Source: Tetragonia tetragonoides (lineage: Eukaryota; Streptophyta; Magnoliopsida; Caryophyllales; Aizoaceae). Taken from it: a stretch of 64,000 nucleotides of DNA. The stretch is taken from contig CM076154.1 in assembly GCA_038025085.1 (NCBI GenBank), positions 32,418,501 to 32,482,500 of the forward strand, written 5' to 3'. The position numbers and the translations under genes are program-made. The notes under the pieces were generated by a model. That model did no database searches and was not told where the DNA came from. It saw only the letters and a list, made by a program, of their open reading frames with translations. Below, piece by piece: positions 24,201 through 34,690 of the stretch (positions are counted from its first letter, which is position 1; the number at the start of each line of letters is the position of its first letter).

Positions 24201-24636
24201 GCACATTGTTGAAATCCCCCCCAACAATCCATGGTTTATTGTAATTAATTGCAAAATCATTAAGGTCCTTCCATAGTATTTTCCTTTCCTCCTTTTCATT
24301 TAGGCCATATACAAAACTCACCACAAATTCCATTTTTCTCACAATATTAATCACTTTACAGATGATCATTTAAACTGAAGAGAAAATCACATCCACATGA
24401 AAACAATTTGGCATCCATCTTATCCATATTCTACCCAACCTATGCTCATTGTGATTACTATAAGATTCCCAACCTGGCATGAAACTTTTTTTGTATTTTT
24501 CCAAATTAACTAATCTAATTTTAGTTTCTAGAAAAGCCACCAAACCACAGTTACTCTTTTTGCAGAAAAGGGCAACATCCCTCTGCTTATTTGGGCCATT
24601 AAGGCCTCTAACATTCCATATAAGGATCCTATCCAT
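21246..24636 (-). pseudogene. LINE ORF2: endonuclease, RT, zinc-binding domain
   Basis: The start ATG at 24634-24636 overlaps the ORF1 stop (ATGGATAG). The APE-type endonuclease has WNVRGLN, LETKI, VGGDFNN and SDHSP. TAA at 24370-24372 splits it in frame, where the family has Gln before MI. The RT follows, with KKSPGPDGFG, FRPIACCN, KIDLRKAYD, a GDPVSP motif and the catalytic FADD. TGA at 21916-21918 replaces a Trp. After this come two frameshifts in the zf-RVT region (CHLCKQKQEDHNHLFFNC) and an end near 21246. The protein would nick target DNA and reverse transcribe the LINE RNA at the nick. It is inactive here despite intact active-site residues. Confidence 0.9.
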
Positions 24637-26029
24637 GACTACTAGTCAAGATAGGAGACTTACCATGTGGTGGCACCTCATCTGTATTCTGGTCCTGCTG
24701 TAGCTGTGGCTCAACTAATTCTGCCTGTGCCATTTGGTCTTCCTGCATTCCTCCTTCATTTTGCAGAATATCAAAAGGGTTCTGCATCTGGATAGTGACA
24801 GTTTTAGGCTGCTGAATTTGTCTGTAATTGCCTCTTCCTGCTCTCACTCCTCTTCCTGTATTCCAAGCTCTACCTCTACCTCTCCCTGCATTCTGCCATT
24901 GCTGAGCCCTAGGGATTTCCTGCTGTACAGGTTGATTTTGCACAGGTACTTGATTCACAGGGGCAGGCACAGGTTTCTTCTTCCTGCAATCTAATTCACT
25001 ATGGCCATACTGTTTGCAATGACTGCACAGTATAGGCTTCCAGTCATAGTCCACTTCTTGTTCAACAATGTTCCCCCTCTCATTCTTGAAGTGCACCTTT
25101 TCAGGGTATTCGCCCCCTATTTCTACTTCAATCAGCACTCTAGCATAGTGAATCCCCACCTTGAGCTCTGTATTCCTGTCTACCATCATTGGCCTTCCAA
25201 CTAAGCTTGCAATTTTGCTCAATCCCATTGCATTCCAGTATTTGACATTTAGCCCAGGGAATTTAACCCATATAGGAACAGAGGTGAGTTCCTCATGAGC
25301 ATAGTCCACATTTTCAGACCATGGCCTGACTATCACGGGCTTATTATCAAAATGGTAAACTCCTTCCTGAATCACAGCATCCCTTTGCTCCAATGAGTCA
25401 AATCTAACCAAAACTAATCCATTTCTCATCATTGCAATTTTGTTCATCCCTCTTTTTGCCCAAATTCTTCTTAGAAACCCACTGAGAATATTAATTGGTG
25501 GCTTAGACCCCATTACATAGCATACAACCGCTTTGTTCCAGTAACTGATTTCAGATTCAATGTCCATAAAATTAATTTCCCCAATTGGTTTACCCTCATG
25601 TAAATTCGGTGCAATATAATCCAAGTTAAAGCCAGCATTTTTCAGTTTAGATATATCGAATTTTTCCCAAGCTGAAATCTTACCAACATATGTGGACTCT
25701 TGTTGCTTGTCTTGCTCTGAAGCTTCATCTTCATATTCAGATGAGAATTGCGTTTTGGCCTTCTCCTTCATCTTCGAAAGCCAAGAATTGATTTTTTCCC
25801 GTGCTAATTCCATTTGTTGCACCGTTTCAGTTCGTACTTCTGGCGTCATTACTTCAGGAGCCTCCAATTCATCTGTGAGATTGCGAACTACTCGATCTAG
25901 GTTTTCACGGTTGTTGCTGTTACATTGCCTTTGAGTCACATTTTTTGTGGGACACGGGGGAGCTGCTGAGTTTCCCGCATCGTCATCGTGATTTCCATTC
26001 CCTCGTTTTGCTTTATCTTTCTTCCCCAT
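24629..26029 (-). CDS. LINE ORF1 RNA-binding protein, intact frame
   Basis: An open frame of 466 codons starts with MGKKDKAKRG at 26029. The order is a basic N-terminus, a charged region with coiled-coil character (about 40-110), a DUF4283-like fold (about 155-330) and a zinc knuckle CSHCKQYGHSELDC (335-348). After that come a Gln/Arg/Gly-rich tail and an acidic Gln-rich end. Plant L1 ORF1 proteins of this kind bind the element's RNA. The stop TAG (24629-24631) lies within the ORF2 start overlap, suggesting reinitiation. No stop or shift is visible, unlike in ORF2, so this could still make protein. Confidence 0.85.
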   Translation of the reverse strand: MGKKDKAKRGNGNHDDDAGNSAAPPCPTKNVTQRQCNSNNRENLDRVVRNLTDELEAPEVMTPEVRTETVQQMELAREKINSWLSKMKEKAKTQFSSEYEDEASEQDKQQESTYVGKISAWEKFDISKLKNAGFNLDYIAPNLHEGKPIGEINFMDIESEISYWNKAVVCYVMGSKPPINILSGFLRRIWAKRGMNKIAMMRNGLVLVRFDSLEQRDAVIQEGVYHFDNKPVIVRPWSENVDYAHEELTSVPIWVKFPGLNVKYWNAMGLSKIASLVGRPMMVDRNTELKVGIHYARVLIEVEIGGEYPEKVHFKNERGNIVEQEVDYDWKPILCSHCKQYGHSELDCRKKKPVPAPVNQVPVQNQPVQQEIPRAQQWQNAGRGRGRAWNTGRGVRAGRGNYRQIQQPKTVTIQMQNPFDILQNEGGMQEDQMAQAELVEPQLQQDQNTDEVPPHGKSPILTSSHG

Positions 26030-26127
26030 TGGAACTCAGAGCTGCGTTAATGGTTAACGAGCAATGTCGAGGACAGAGGAGAGAGCATTTCTAGAGAGAG
26101 AGGCACGATGCGATGCGAATCAAGGTC

Positions 26128-27416
26128 CCCAAATATAACTTAACCTATAATTATGTGCATGCATAAGTTGGAATAAAGTTTGCACACATTTATCTACCTC
26201 TTTAATTTGTCGATTTTTGTGTATTCATAATCACATTCTTCAATTTATTCTTGACATCCAACTTAAAAGTACTGAATTCGTTATACTAAACCTATATTTC
26301 GTTGGGCCTAAATCCGAACATAATCCTACTCCATCAATTATTCCCAAGATTGCACATATTTATCTACCTCTTTAATTTGTCTATTTTTGTGTATTCATAA
26401 TCACGTTCTTCAATTTATTCTTGACATCCAACTTAAAAGTACTACATGATTCTATTTCGTTATACCTAAACTTAACTTTCGTTGGACCTCTTTAATTTGT
26501 CTATTTTTGTGTATTCATAATCACGTTCTTCAATTTATTCTTGACATCCAACTTAAAAGTACTTCATGATTCTATTTGGTTATACCTAAACTTAACTTTC
26601 GCCGGACCTAAATTCAAATGGAGTGCTACTAAGTTATTTTCAAATATATCTTTTAATTATATATGAATAAGTTGGAGGTTTGCACACATTTAACTATCAC
26701 CTTGTCCATATTTGTGCATTCATAATCACGTCCTTCATCTTTTTCTCAGCGTCCAACTTGCAAGTGTTGCATCATTTTATTCTGTTCTACCTAAACTTAA
26801 CTTTCATTATACCTAAATCCAAATGTGGTGCTACTAAATTATTCTCAAATGTAAGTTTTAATTGTTTATGAATAAGTTGAAAGTTTGAACACATTTATCC
26901 ATCTCTTTGTCAACTTGTGTGCCTTCATAATCACATCATTCAATTTTTTATTGACGTCTAAATATTATTAGTACTTAATCATTATGTTCTGTTATACCTA
27001 AACCTAACATTCGTTATATCTAAATCCATATGTAATGCTAATAAGTTATTACAAATATAACTTTTTATTATGTATGAATACGTTAGAAGTTAGGAGACAT
27101 TTATCTATCACCTTATCCATCTTTGTGCTTTCATAATCACGTCTTTCAACTCACTCTCGATGTCTAGCTTACAAGTATGGAATTATTATATTTTGTCATA
27201 CCTAAAACTAACTTTCATTGTACCTAAATCCAAACGTAGTCCTACTCAGTAATTCTGAAATCTAACTTTTAATTATGCATGAATAATTTGGAAGTTGACA
27301 CACATTTATCTACCTCCTTGTTCATTTTTGTGCCTTCATAATCACGTAATTCATCTTAACTTGTGGTCCAACTTACAAGTACTACACTATTTTGCTCAGT
27401 CATACCTAAACCTGAG
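26128..27416. repeat. ~206-bp tandem repeat array, part 2
   Basis: Landmark TTCATAATCAC recurs at about 26224, 26394, 26514, 26718, 26924, 27132 and 27337. The last four intervals are 204-209 bases; the first two (170 and 120) show shortened units. Each unit also carries CACACATTTATCTA, TGACATCCAACTTA, TTATACCTAAACCTAACTTTCGTT and CCTAAATCCAAA-GTAGT. No coding frame. Satellite-like, though short and diverged. Confidence 0.85.
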
Positions 27417-27973
27417 TAGGGGTGATAATCAAGTCCAAACTCGATCCGTTTTGGCCAAAAAAAATCCGAACTGAACCCGGGAAAAAAAGTTTGAGTCCTA
27501 ATCCGATTAGCAAACTCCGAATCAGATTCGGAGTGGATTCGGATATTGTGTCAAATCCGCCAAAATTTGATCCACCTCCGAATCTGATTCGAATATCAGA
27601 TTATTTTTAATATTTAAAAAAAAAAAGGAGCACTACATCCTTCATATATTTGAATTAAGTATATATGTTCACCTTTGTTTGTATCTTAAATTCTTAGTAT
27701 ATATACCATATTTATTTTTGTTGAATTAGCAATTAGCTATTTAGTATATTTTATATATGTTCACATTTAAATAAAAAAAATTGGAAGTAAGTCGAGTAAA
27801 CGGATCGGATCTGGATCGAATTTGGAGGTTACCGACTCCGAATAGTTTCGGATTCGGATCCTCCCTAATCGGAGGTTATTCAGATTCAGAGATGATTTTA
27901 GAATCCGTTTAGTATTTGAAGCGGATTCTAATTTAGTACAGTCTGATCCGAATCCCATCCATTGTCATCCCTA
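27417..27973. mobile_element. hAT-type MITE, 557 bp
   Basis: Terminal inverted repeats TAGGGGTGATAATC at the left and, read inverted, TAGGGATGACAATGG at the right. It is flanked by AACCTGAG (27409-27416) and AACCTGGG (27974-27981), an 8-bp target duplication with one mismatch. The interior is rich in CCGAATCCGAT-like strings near both ends, and an AT-rich centre lacks any transposase. It interrupts the tandem repeat array. Confidence 0.85.
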
Positions 27974-28105
27974 AACCTGGGTTTCTTTATATCTAAACCA
28001 AAATATAGTGCTTCTAAGTTATTCCTAAAACATATTTTCAAATATAATTTTAAATTATGTATGAATAAGTTGAAAGTTTACACACATTTATCACACATTT
28101 ATCAA
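27974..28105. repeat. ~206-bp tandem repeat array, part 3
   Basis: AACCTGGGTTTCTTTATATC is followed by TAAACCAAAATATAGTGCTTCTAAGTTATT and ATGAATAAGTTGAAAGTTTACACACATTTATC, the continuation of the unit broken by the hAT-MITE. Confidence 0.7.
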
Positions 28106-29670
28106 TCATCTCATATTAAAAAAAAAATGACACGTCAGCAAATATCTCATGACCAAAAATAGATAGTACAAATAGAAAGATGACTCCTAAGAAATATTTG
28201 TTACAAAAAAAAAAGTAACACTTTTGAGGAAAACATGATAAGTAATGACAGAAGTTTAATACTATAAAGTAAACAAATTATATTTTATGATGCAAATAAA
28301 TATTATTTATGAATATTATTAAATTCGTTCAAATTTAAGTTGCTATGAAAGTAAAATGTTGCATAAGTACCAAAAGAGAAAAAAAAAAAAGTAATGAAAA
28401 CAAATGTGAGAGAGAGAAATGGAAAAATGAAAGAGAAAAAGAAGTATGTAGAAAAATAAAGAAATTAAAATATAATAACAAATAAGAGAGCAAATAAAAG
28501 TAATTGTTCTTGACTAGTCAAAAAAAATAAAGTATTTAAATGGAAAAAATAAAGTAATTTGACAAACATAGAAACCAAAAGAGTCAATCAACTAAGCTAC
28601 TCAACATTTTACGTTAGAAGTGGAAGCTTATAAACTAGTTTTCAGAACGAATGGACTGATAACAGTAAAAGGAATTTGAATTGGGCTGTGCGGCCCAATA
28701 TAAACACCAGATATATATATAAAATGTTGGAACCTTTAACCAAAGAGGTGGAGTGCCCCAGTGGTCATATGCATGCTAATTCCCTTAAGAGGTCTTGAGT
28801 TTGAGACTCATAACTCGCTTTTTACATATTTATTATTTACAACAAGTATCTTCTTCTACCATTTGAAGAACTTCAATTGATCTTAACCTTGAAGATGATG
28901 TTCTATCCATTCATATTGGTTGATTAGAATAAACATTCATCTTTTAATTTTTCATATTCCAGAAATTGATTTTTCCAATTTTTCAGAATATTATATTTTT
29001 AAATTTCAAAAATTGATTTTCGAAAATTTTATATCTATTTTAATAATTGCAACTAAAATACTAAAAAGTTTTTTGGCCCAAATAATTGTATATGACAATC
29101 AAGGGGTAGGATCGTTTGATTGATAAATGAATGGTTGAGATTCGCCATGCTACTATGGTTAGCAAAACATACCAAGGTTGGCAACCATGGAAGAATTTCC
29201 CTTGGACGGGCGTTTGGTCCCGTTAAATAAGTAATGAGCTGGCATCAGTTTTTATTAAAAAGACACATATACCACCAATCAAATGGGAACAAATTCTCCC
29301 AAAAGAAAAAGAAATCAAATGGGAACAAAAACGACAACCCAGAAAAAAATTGAAGCAAGCCAAATCCCCATAAGAGGTCCAAATCGAAGACCCAGCAAAA
29401 TTTCAACAACAAAATGCAAAACCCACGATATCAATCTCAACTTAAACCAACAAAACCTAAAAATTTGCTGAAAAGAAAATTCAGAGAAGCCCAAAACAGG
29501 ATCACCAAGGAGAGAGTGAAAATGGGGGAAATTGCCCAAATTTGTAAGAGAAGGGCGAAGGTGTTAATCGGATGGGAGTGGACTTTGAAAATAACCAGAT
29601 ATGGTTTTGGCGGGTGGTGGAGTTGGGGTTTGAGTGATTGTTATTAGATTGGGGCAGTGAATGTGATGCA

Positions 29671-29706
<36 letters not shown>

Positions 29707-30421
29707 TGATGGGATAAGTGAAGGTTGGGAGGAGAGAGATTGGATTGGGGTTTGGGGAGGAGAGAATGAGAATCTTCTGGGAGTAGAGAGCAATTGAACA
29801 CTATTCTTACAAATTTCTGTATCTTGGGTTGTAGTTGTAGTAGTAGTCAGTAGGTGAGTATTGTTTTCATTTTTGGTGCTTATATTTATGCGAAATTTTG
29901 ATGAATTGTTTTGGCTCTCCTCTCTAATTTCGATTGGAGGTTCAATTTCTAGATAGTCTATTGTTTCTCATGTGAATTGTGTACATAATTTGAGAAATTT
30001 CCAGAGCTTCAATTGAACGCCATGTCTGAAACCAAAGAGGAGAGAGAGTTGATATTATTTTTGATTTATTCTGGTCCAAAAATAATGCCCGCGCATCACT
30101 AATGTAACGTGATTAATAGACGTTCGGTTAAGGTCTTATTCCTTTACTTTGAAAGCTTAGGTCCTTATTCCAAATTTTAGTGAAAGTTTAGATTTTTATT
30201 TGGTTGATGTCTCAATAATTTGGAACGGAGGGAATATATTGGTTATGATTGATTTCTTTCTTTCTTGTTACCCTGCTTTCTTAATAAGCTCTTGTACTTA
30301 TGTTTGTTCATTTTGCTAGTTTTCCAGCAATATAATGTCAACTCAATGATCATTTTACCTTCAAACCAATCCTTCCTAAGCATTTTTGGCACCATACTTG
30401 CTTAGTTGCTTGGAACTTGTC
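28106..30421. other. Gene-free AT-rich stretch
   Basis: It contains the minus-strand repeat copy at 28390-28570 (partner at 10.2 kb), a SINE-like head at 28736-28830, an A/T mosaic, a T35 tract at about 29671-29705 and a partial Stowaway end near 30212-30232. The small frames at 29283-29801 are low-complexity (Lys- or Ser-rich) and show no domain. No host gene is supported. Confidence 0.55.
28736..28830 (+). repeat. Possible tRNA-derived SINE head
   Basis: GTGGAGTGCCCCAGTGGTCA resembles an A box region and TTGAGTTTGAGACTCAT resembles a B box about 35 bases later, followed by an AT-rich body. It would not fold as a functional tRNA. Weak call. Confidence 0.35.
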
Positions 30422-30607
30422 TGTTCGTAACACAAGGAACACAAGGGGAGGGTTTGAATTGTGTTACCCTAAATTAGCGAAATTAAAACAAGTATAAACT
30501 AACTAAAATTAAAGTACTCACGATCTACGTGAAAACCCTTTGTAACTCACAAAGGATGAAAAACTACGGCCCGAAGAATTCTAAAAATTACTTCTTTTAT
30601 TAAGATA
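30422..30607 (-). repeat. Copia LTR fragment (3' part)
   Basis: Read on the minus strand, this matches the 3' part of the solo LTR at 42993-44915. Shared strings are TCGGGCCGTAGTTTTTCATCC, GAGTTACAAA-GGTTTTC-ACGTA-ATCGTGAGT and AACACAATTCA...CTTGTGTACCTTGTG. It lacks the MITE found in the other copy, so it shows the unoccupied site. Confidence 0.75.
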
Positions 30608-30850
30608 ATGGCCTTGTTTGGCAAACAGCCGGTGACATTAGTTGTTGGCTGTTAGCTATTGGTTGGTGATTGTTAGTTGGTTATATTGGTTGTTTTGACC
30701 AGCTGATATCATTAGCTGTTTGTAAAAACATGTTTGATACAATCGGCGGTTGATTATTGGCTGGTACTTGTAAAATGACATTTAAAGACATGAATACATT
30801 TTTCATTTATTTGGTTTTATTTTAGTACTTTGATTTTGGATCTCAATTAA

Positions 30851-30943
<93 letters not shown>

Positions 30944-31073
30944 ATATACACACTATAATTAATTATTATTTAGTTTTTTGCAAGAGATATAAAATATCCT
31001 CAATATTTTGAAAAATAGTGAAAAATGTGGAGCAAAAAACGAGTGTAGTAAGATTTTCTATATATAGCTAGTA
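30608..31073. repeat. MITE-like left end and (ATT)n microsatellite
   Basis: GGCCTTGTTTGGCAAACAGCC at about 30613 looks like the terminal repeat of a common plant MITE; the matching right end is missing. (ATT)31 occupies about 30850-30943. Confidence 0.5.
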
Positions 31074-31342
31074 TTGTGTGGAACAAGTATATTTGAGGGT
31101 TGGCTACAGGTAAAGTACGGGGTGACTTCACTATTAGAGCGAGGGATGGCTCCAAGTGAAGTATGGGGTGACTCCACCATTAAAGGGGTGGCTCCAGGTG
31201 AAGTATGAGTGACTCCACCATTAAAAGGGTGGCGCCAAGGGGGTGGCTCCACTAGAAGTAGGGGGTGGCTCCACTATTAAAGGGGTGACAGTATGGGGTG
31301 ACATTTAGACCCTTGGTCTACTATGGACTAAGTCCACACAAG
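31074..31342. mobile_element. Minisatellite-bearing MITE, copy 1
   Basis: Repeated blocks of about 40 bases combine GGGGTGGCTCCAGGTGAAGTA and GGGGTGACTCCACTATTAAA. They end at TTGGTCTACTATGGACTAAG and TCCACACAAG. The left end has a shortened version of the inverted terminus (GTGTGGAACAAGTA). It is the inverted relative of 35135-35533. Confidence 0.65.
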
Positions 31343-32171
31343 TTTTATATTATATATAGGTTTATGAGCATGAGTAATTAAGGAGTATAACCCTGACCCT
31401 AACTCACAATTTTAGCCCCCTTGGGCCATGGCCTATTCCCTCACTCTTTCCACCTCCATCTCCCCTTGTCACCTTCTGTTTGATTTTCATTTTTCAATCT
31501 CAACACCCATGAGGCCATGAGCCAGCCATCAGTTCTCCCCTTTGTCCTTGTTCTCAGCCCATTATCTCTGTTTACTCATGCATGTTCCTATCACCTCATA
31601 AAATTTGCACGATGTTTAACTACACTTATTGCTCCGCTCAACGAAAGAAGGTTCTTGGCATGTCACCGTGTAATCCACGCACTGCTGATGATCACACCCC
31701 TGTAGGTCATATCAATTCCCCTATTTACATTTATGGTGGATCATCCTAGAGGAAACTTACTCGAAGTCAGGAAAATCAATTTGTTACTGATCAAGTCAGG
31801 AAAGAAACGTGTCAGTAATATACGTAGAACCTCCAAACCGCCAATTGATGTCCACCACCCTTATCCAATTCTACCTCACGTTTTAACCGACGTTGCTGCT
31901 AAGTTCAATCACAAACAACAACCTTCTTTAGAAGTTGTAAACAATATATGATTAGTTGATAATGGTTTCGAGAATTCGTGGACTTTTCTTAGTACTCAAA
32001 GGTGGGGAAAATTGTTAAAAATGTTCATTGTGTCTACCCTATGCCATTAAATAATATTTTGGATGTTTGGAATAGGATGGTAATGTCGTTCAAGCCATTG
32101 TTAATTGCCAAAATATCATATTTGATTGTGCTCCATGGGGAATAATTTGGGAAGTTCACATTGGGTTTGAA
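31343..32171 (+). other. Degenerate sequence, possible retroelement coding relic
   Basis: No intact frame. From about 31990 to 32171 a plus-strand reading gives a coding-like string (VHCVYPMPLNNILDVWNRM) leading into the left arm of the inverted repeat, with stops. I do not recognise the rest. Confidence 0.35.
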
Positions 32172-32775
32172 TGATTATAACAAGGAAATATGGCCTACTG
32201 TTAGCTTTAGCACTCCCTCACAAATTTTTCGCCGTTTTCTTGGTGAAAATCCCCGACCCAAAAAACATGACCAAATTAGTACAACAAAATTATCTGCTAT
32301 TCACCATATTCTTTAATGCCTTCTTACCCAAAACGTTGTTACCCGACCTTAAAATCGCAATTTTGTTATCTCTCTTGACCTTATCCTGCCTTATGGAATT
32401 CTTAGTTACCAAACAACCTATAAACCTTTCTTCCCTTATTATCCAACACATCTTCTGCGAAGCAAATTTGCATAAAGATGAAGCCAAGATGTGTTAGATC
32501 ATAATGGAAGGAAGGTTGAAGGGTTATTGGATAACTAAACATTCCATAAAGAGAAGGTCGAGAGAAGTAGCAAAATTGCGGTTTTGTACTCAGGTAACAA
32601 CATTTTGGGCAATTAGATGTTGAAGGATAAGGTGAGTAACAAATAATTTTGTGGTACTTATTTGGTCATGTTTTTTGGCTTGGGGATTTTCACCAACGAA
32701 ACGACGAAGACTTTCTGAGGTAGTGGTAAAGCTATTAGTAGGCCACGTTTTTTTGGTATAATTTACAGTACCCTT
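32172..32775. repeat. Head-to-head inverted repeat, ~290-bp arms
   Basis: The arm at 32172-32480 (plus) and the arm at 32500-32775 (minus) read the same sequence toward each other. Both contain GTTGGTGAAAATCCCC or a close variant, CAAAAAACATGACCAAAT, ACAAAATTAT and CCCAAAA-GTTGTTACC. Identity is about 80 percent by eye, with a loop of about 20 bases. Both arms translate to the same degenerate peptide (RRFxGENP, KKHDQISTTKL), so they are two copies of a once-coding segment. Confidence 0.8.
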
Positions 32776-32790
32776 ACTATCCCTAAAAAT

Positions 32791-33093
32791 TGCTTTGATA
32801 CCAGTTTGGTTCCCAGGTTTATAGTTTGATTACGTTACACTATAAACTTACAATTAATATGAAATTATAAGTAGATAATTTGAAGTTATGAAATTGAAAG
32901 AACAAAATTGAACAACAAGGTTTTGAAAAAGAACTTACTTTTATTGAAAGCTGAATTTGTACAAAGGGAACTTCTTGAACACTCACAACTTACAAAGTCT
33001 ATTTCACACATAAATTTCACTTTTTCTCTAAAGCTATCACTCGTAAGGAAAACTACACTCTACCTATACAACCTTTGAATCTGCTATTTATAG
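32791..33093 (-). promoter_or_regulatory. TATA, poly(A) signal and PBS cluster
   Basis: Read on the minus strand: a TATA box (CTATAAATAG, 33084-33093), a leader, AATAAA (32940-32945) about 140 bases on, then TGGTATCAAAGCA (32791-32803), a methionine-tRNA-type primer site. The base before the PBS is not the CA end of an LTR. This spacing resembles the promoter/terminator/PBS block of plant pararetroviruses, or an LTR's U3-R-U5 followed by its PBS. Confidence 0.55.
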
Positions 33094-33350
33094 ACTATAC
33101 AGAATACAAATACATTCCTATTTAATATTATAACTTCCATCAGCTGATACCATGTGGGTATTCAGCTGAATGCATGCGCATATGCTTTTGTCTTTGTCAC
33201 ATTTTGCTAAATTTGCTCATACGGTTGATTGCATGAAACTTGTGTATTTGTCTTTTCCCCAAATTTTTGCTGCTTGACTTTAGTTAGGAATGTCCCTAAT
33301 TTTTGCCTAAGTGATGTCTCACTTAGCAGGATCTTTTGAATTTATGGCCC

Positions 33351-34690
33351 TCATTTTTGCCAAGATAAATCTGCGGGCTCTTTTAAGTTTTGTGGCCCTA
33401 ACTTTTGCCAAGATAAACAACCTGCAGACTCTTTTTTATAAATTTTATTGAAGGTAAGGATGTTGAGTACATGGAACAACAAATGGATCATGAGCTGGAG
33501 AGTTGACTGACGATGATGATTCATCTGAAGTTTTTGCAATCAATAGTTCTTTTTCCTTTTTGAGTATTTGAAGTTCTCTTTGGAGTTTTTCAATCTCTCA
33601 TTCTCCTTTTGGTTTTAACTCTTTTTCTTTCCTTGGAGTAGGAGGAGATGGAATATCTTTGACTACTTTTTCTATTTGTTTAACATATAACAGATGTTCT
33701 TGAACCACTTTGAACGAGCATATATTTTCCACTGAAATTTTTTTCCATCATTTGACTTTGCACTCCTTTACGAAGGACATTGGATAAGGACGTGGATATT
33801 GTTGAGGTATCTTGTAGGACCATCACATTATCCATGGAATAAAGAATTTCATGATGGAATTGAACGTCTTTGATATAGCGATAATTTGATACTTGCTTCG
33901 AATAGAACTCAAAAGCCTTCTTCACTTCAGTAGGGCATACTTCTTTTGTACTACCGAAGTAGAGCCACTATTCATGGAACCAAATTGAAAAGTTAGTAAG
34001 TCATTGATGATCGAAATTAAAATACCATGAGTGATCAAAAGCTCTTAATAAGAATGTTCTAAACCATGCCATTTGATAATCAATGTAATTATAATCTTGC
34101 GGGTAGTATATCACTGAACATGGTTTTGGAGTAAAGATGGATAACTAGTTTGTGGGAGGAATAATTTTGAATATTTTGCATTTAGAGTAGGCAATTTTGT
34201 TTCTGTTTTTGGTGTCATATGTATGTTCAATGTTTGCTGAGTTTGTGTCAACAAGTATGAGTTCATAGAACTCTCTTGTTTCGATGGGAGTCTTAACACG
34301 ATATATTGACAACTTGTAGAAAAAAAGGTATCTATAAATTTGAAAGATCTTAGTTTTGAGGGGTTTCCACTTATCTGGTAAGAAACATTAGTTCTATAGT
34401 TATTTGGTCATATATTTGTATTGGTCAAGGATTGAGGTTTGAGTAGATGGTTTGGTTGGAACAGCTTGTAAAGGGTATTTTATGGCTTGGGAATAGGTAA
34501 TATGAGGGAAGTTTGAAAAGACTCCAAATTTGTTTGAGAGGAGAATTTTTTGAGTTGGATAAGATGGATGTAACTTTTGAATACCCATTGCATAATCTTG
34601 GGGTCTTTGAACTGCTTTGCCTTTCTCCTTTTCTTTGGTCATTGTTTTTCTTGTAAAATTTAAATTTTTTGTTTGTCACTACACTCATTT
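33351..34690 (-). pseudogene. Degenerate viral/retroelement ORF, pararetrovirus-like
   Basis: Several minus-strand frames read in series: a Lys-rich start (near 34690), a Pro/Thr/Gln-rich part with SQAIKYPLQ, an aromatic-rich block near 34100-33940 (FDHSWYFNFDH, FSIWFHE, EVKKAFEFY), and a coiled-coil tail (EIEKLQRELQILKKEKELL) ending near 33440. At least three stops and several shifts break it. It lies just upstream, in its own direction, of the TATA/poly(A)/PBS cluster, where florendovirus-type endogenous pararetroviruses place their last ORF. That match is from memory of family layout. An LTR-element protein is the alternative. Confidence 0.4.

Larger units (their letters stand above)
20997..26127 (-). 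mobile_element. Full-length L1-type LINE
   Basis: It is bounded by a perfect 14-bp target duplication, CCCAAATATAACTT (20983-20996 and 26128-26141). The 3' end carries a short poly(A), seen as T11 next to the left duplication. There is a 5' UTR of about 100 bases, ORF1 and ORF2. ORF1 is open. ORF2 has TAA at 24370, TGA at 21916 and frameshifts in its C-terminal third. It sits inside the tandem-repeat array. Confidence 0.93.

Noticed and set aside
26128..27416. CCTAAACCTAAC strings as interstitial telomere repeats
   Set aside because: They occur once per ~206-bp unit within longer conserved sequence; there is no run of the 7-base plant telomere repeat.
29283..29801. Small host gene around the T35 tract
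   Set aside because: Frames are Lys- or Ser/Leu-rich low-complexity shadows of homopolymer and GA-rich DNA; no splice or domain support.
31074..31342. Regular short repeats resembling a CRISPR array
   Set aside because: Units are contiguous with no unique spacers, and this is a plant nuclear sequence; a minisatellite inside a MITE explains it.
31733..31951. 72-codon frame as a gene
   Set aside because: No recognisable motif, no promoter or splice context; likely part of degenerate retroelement sequence.
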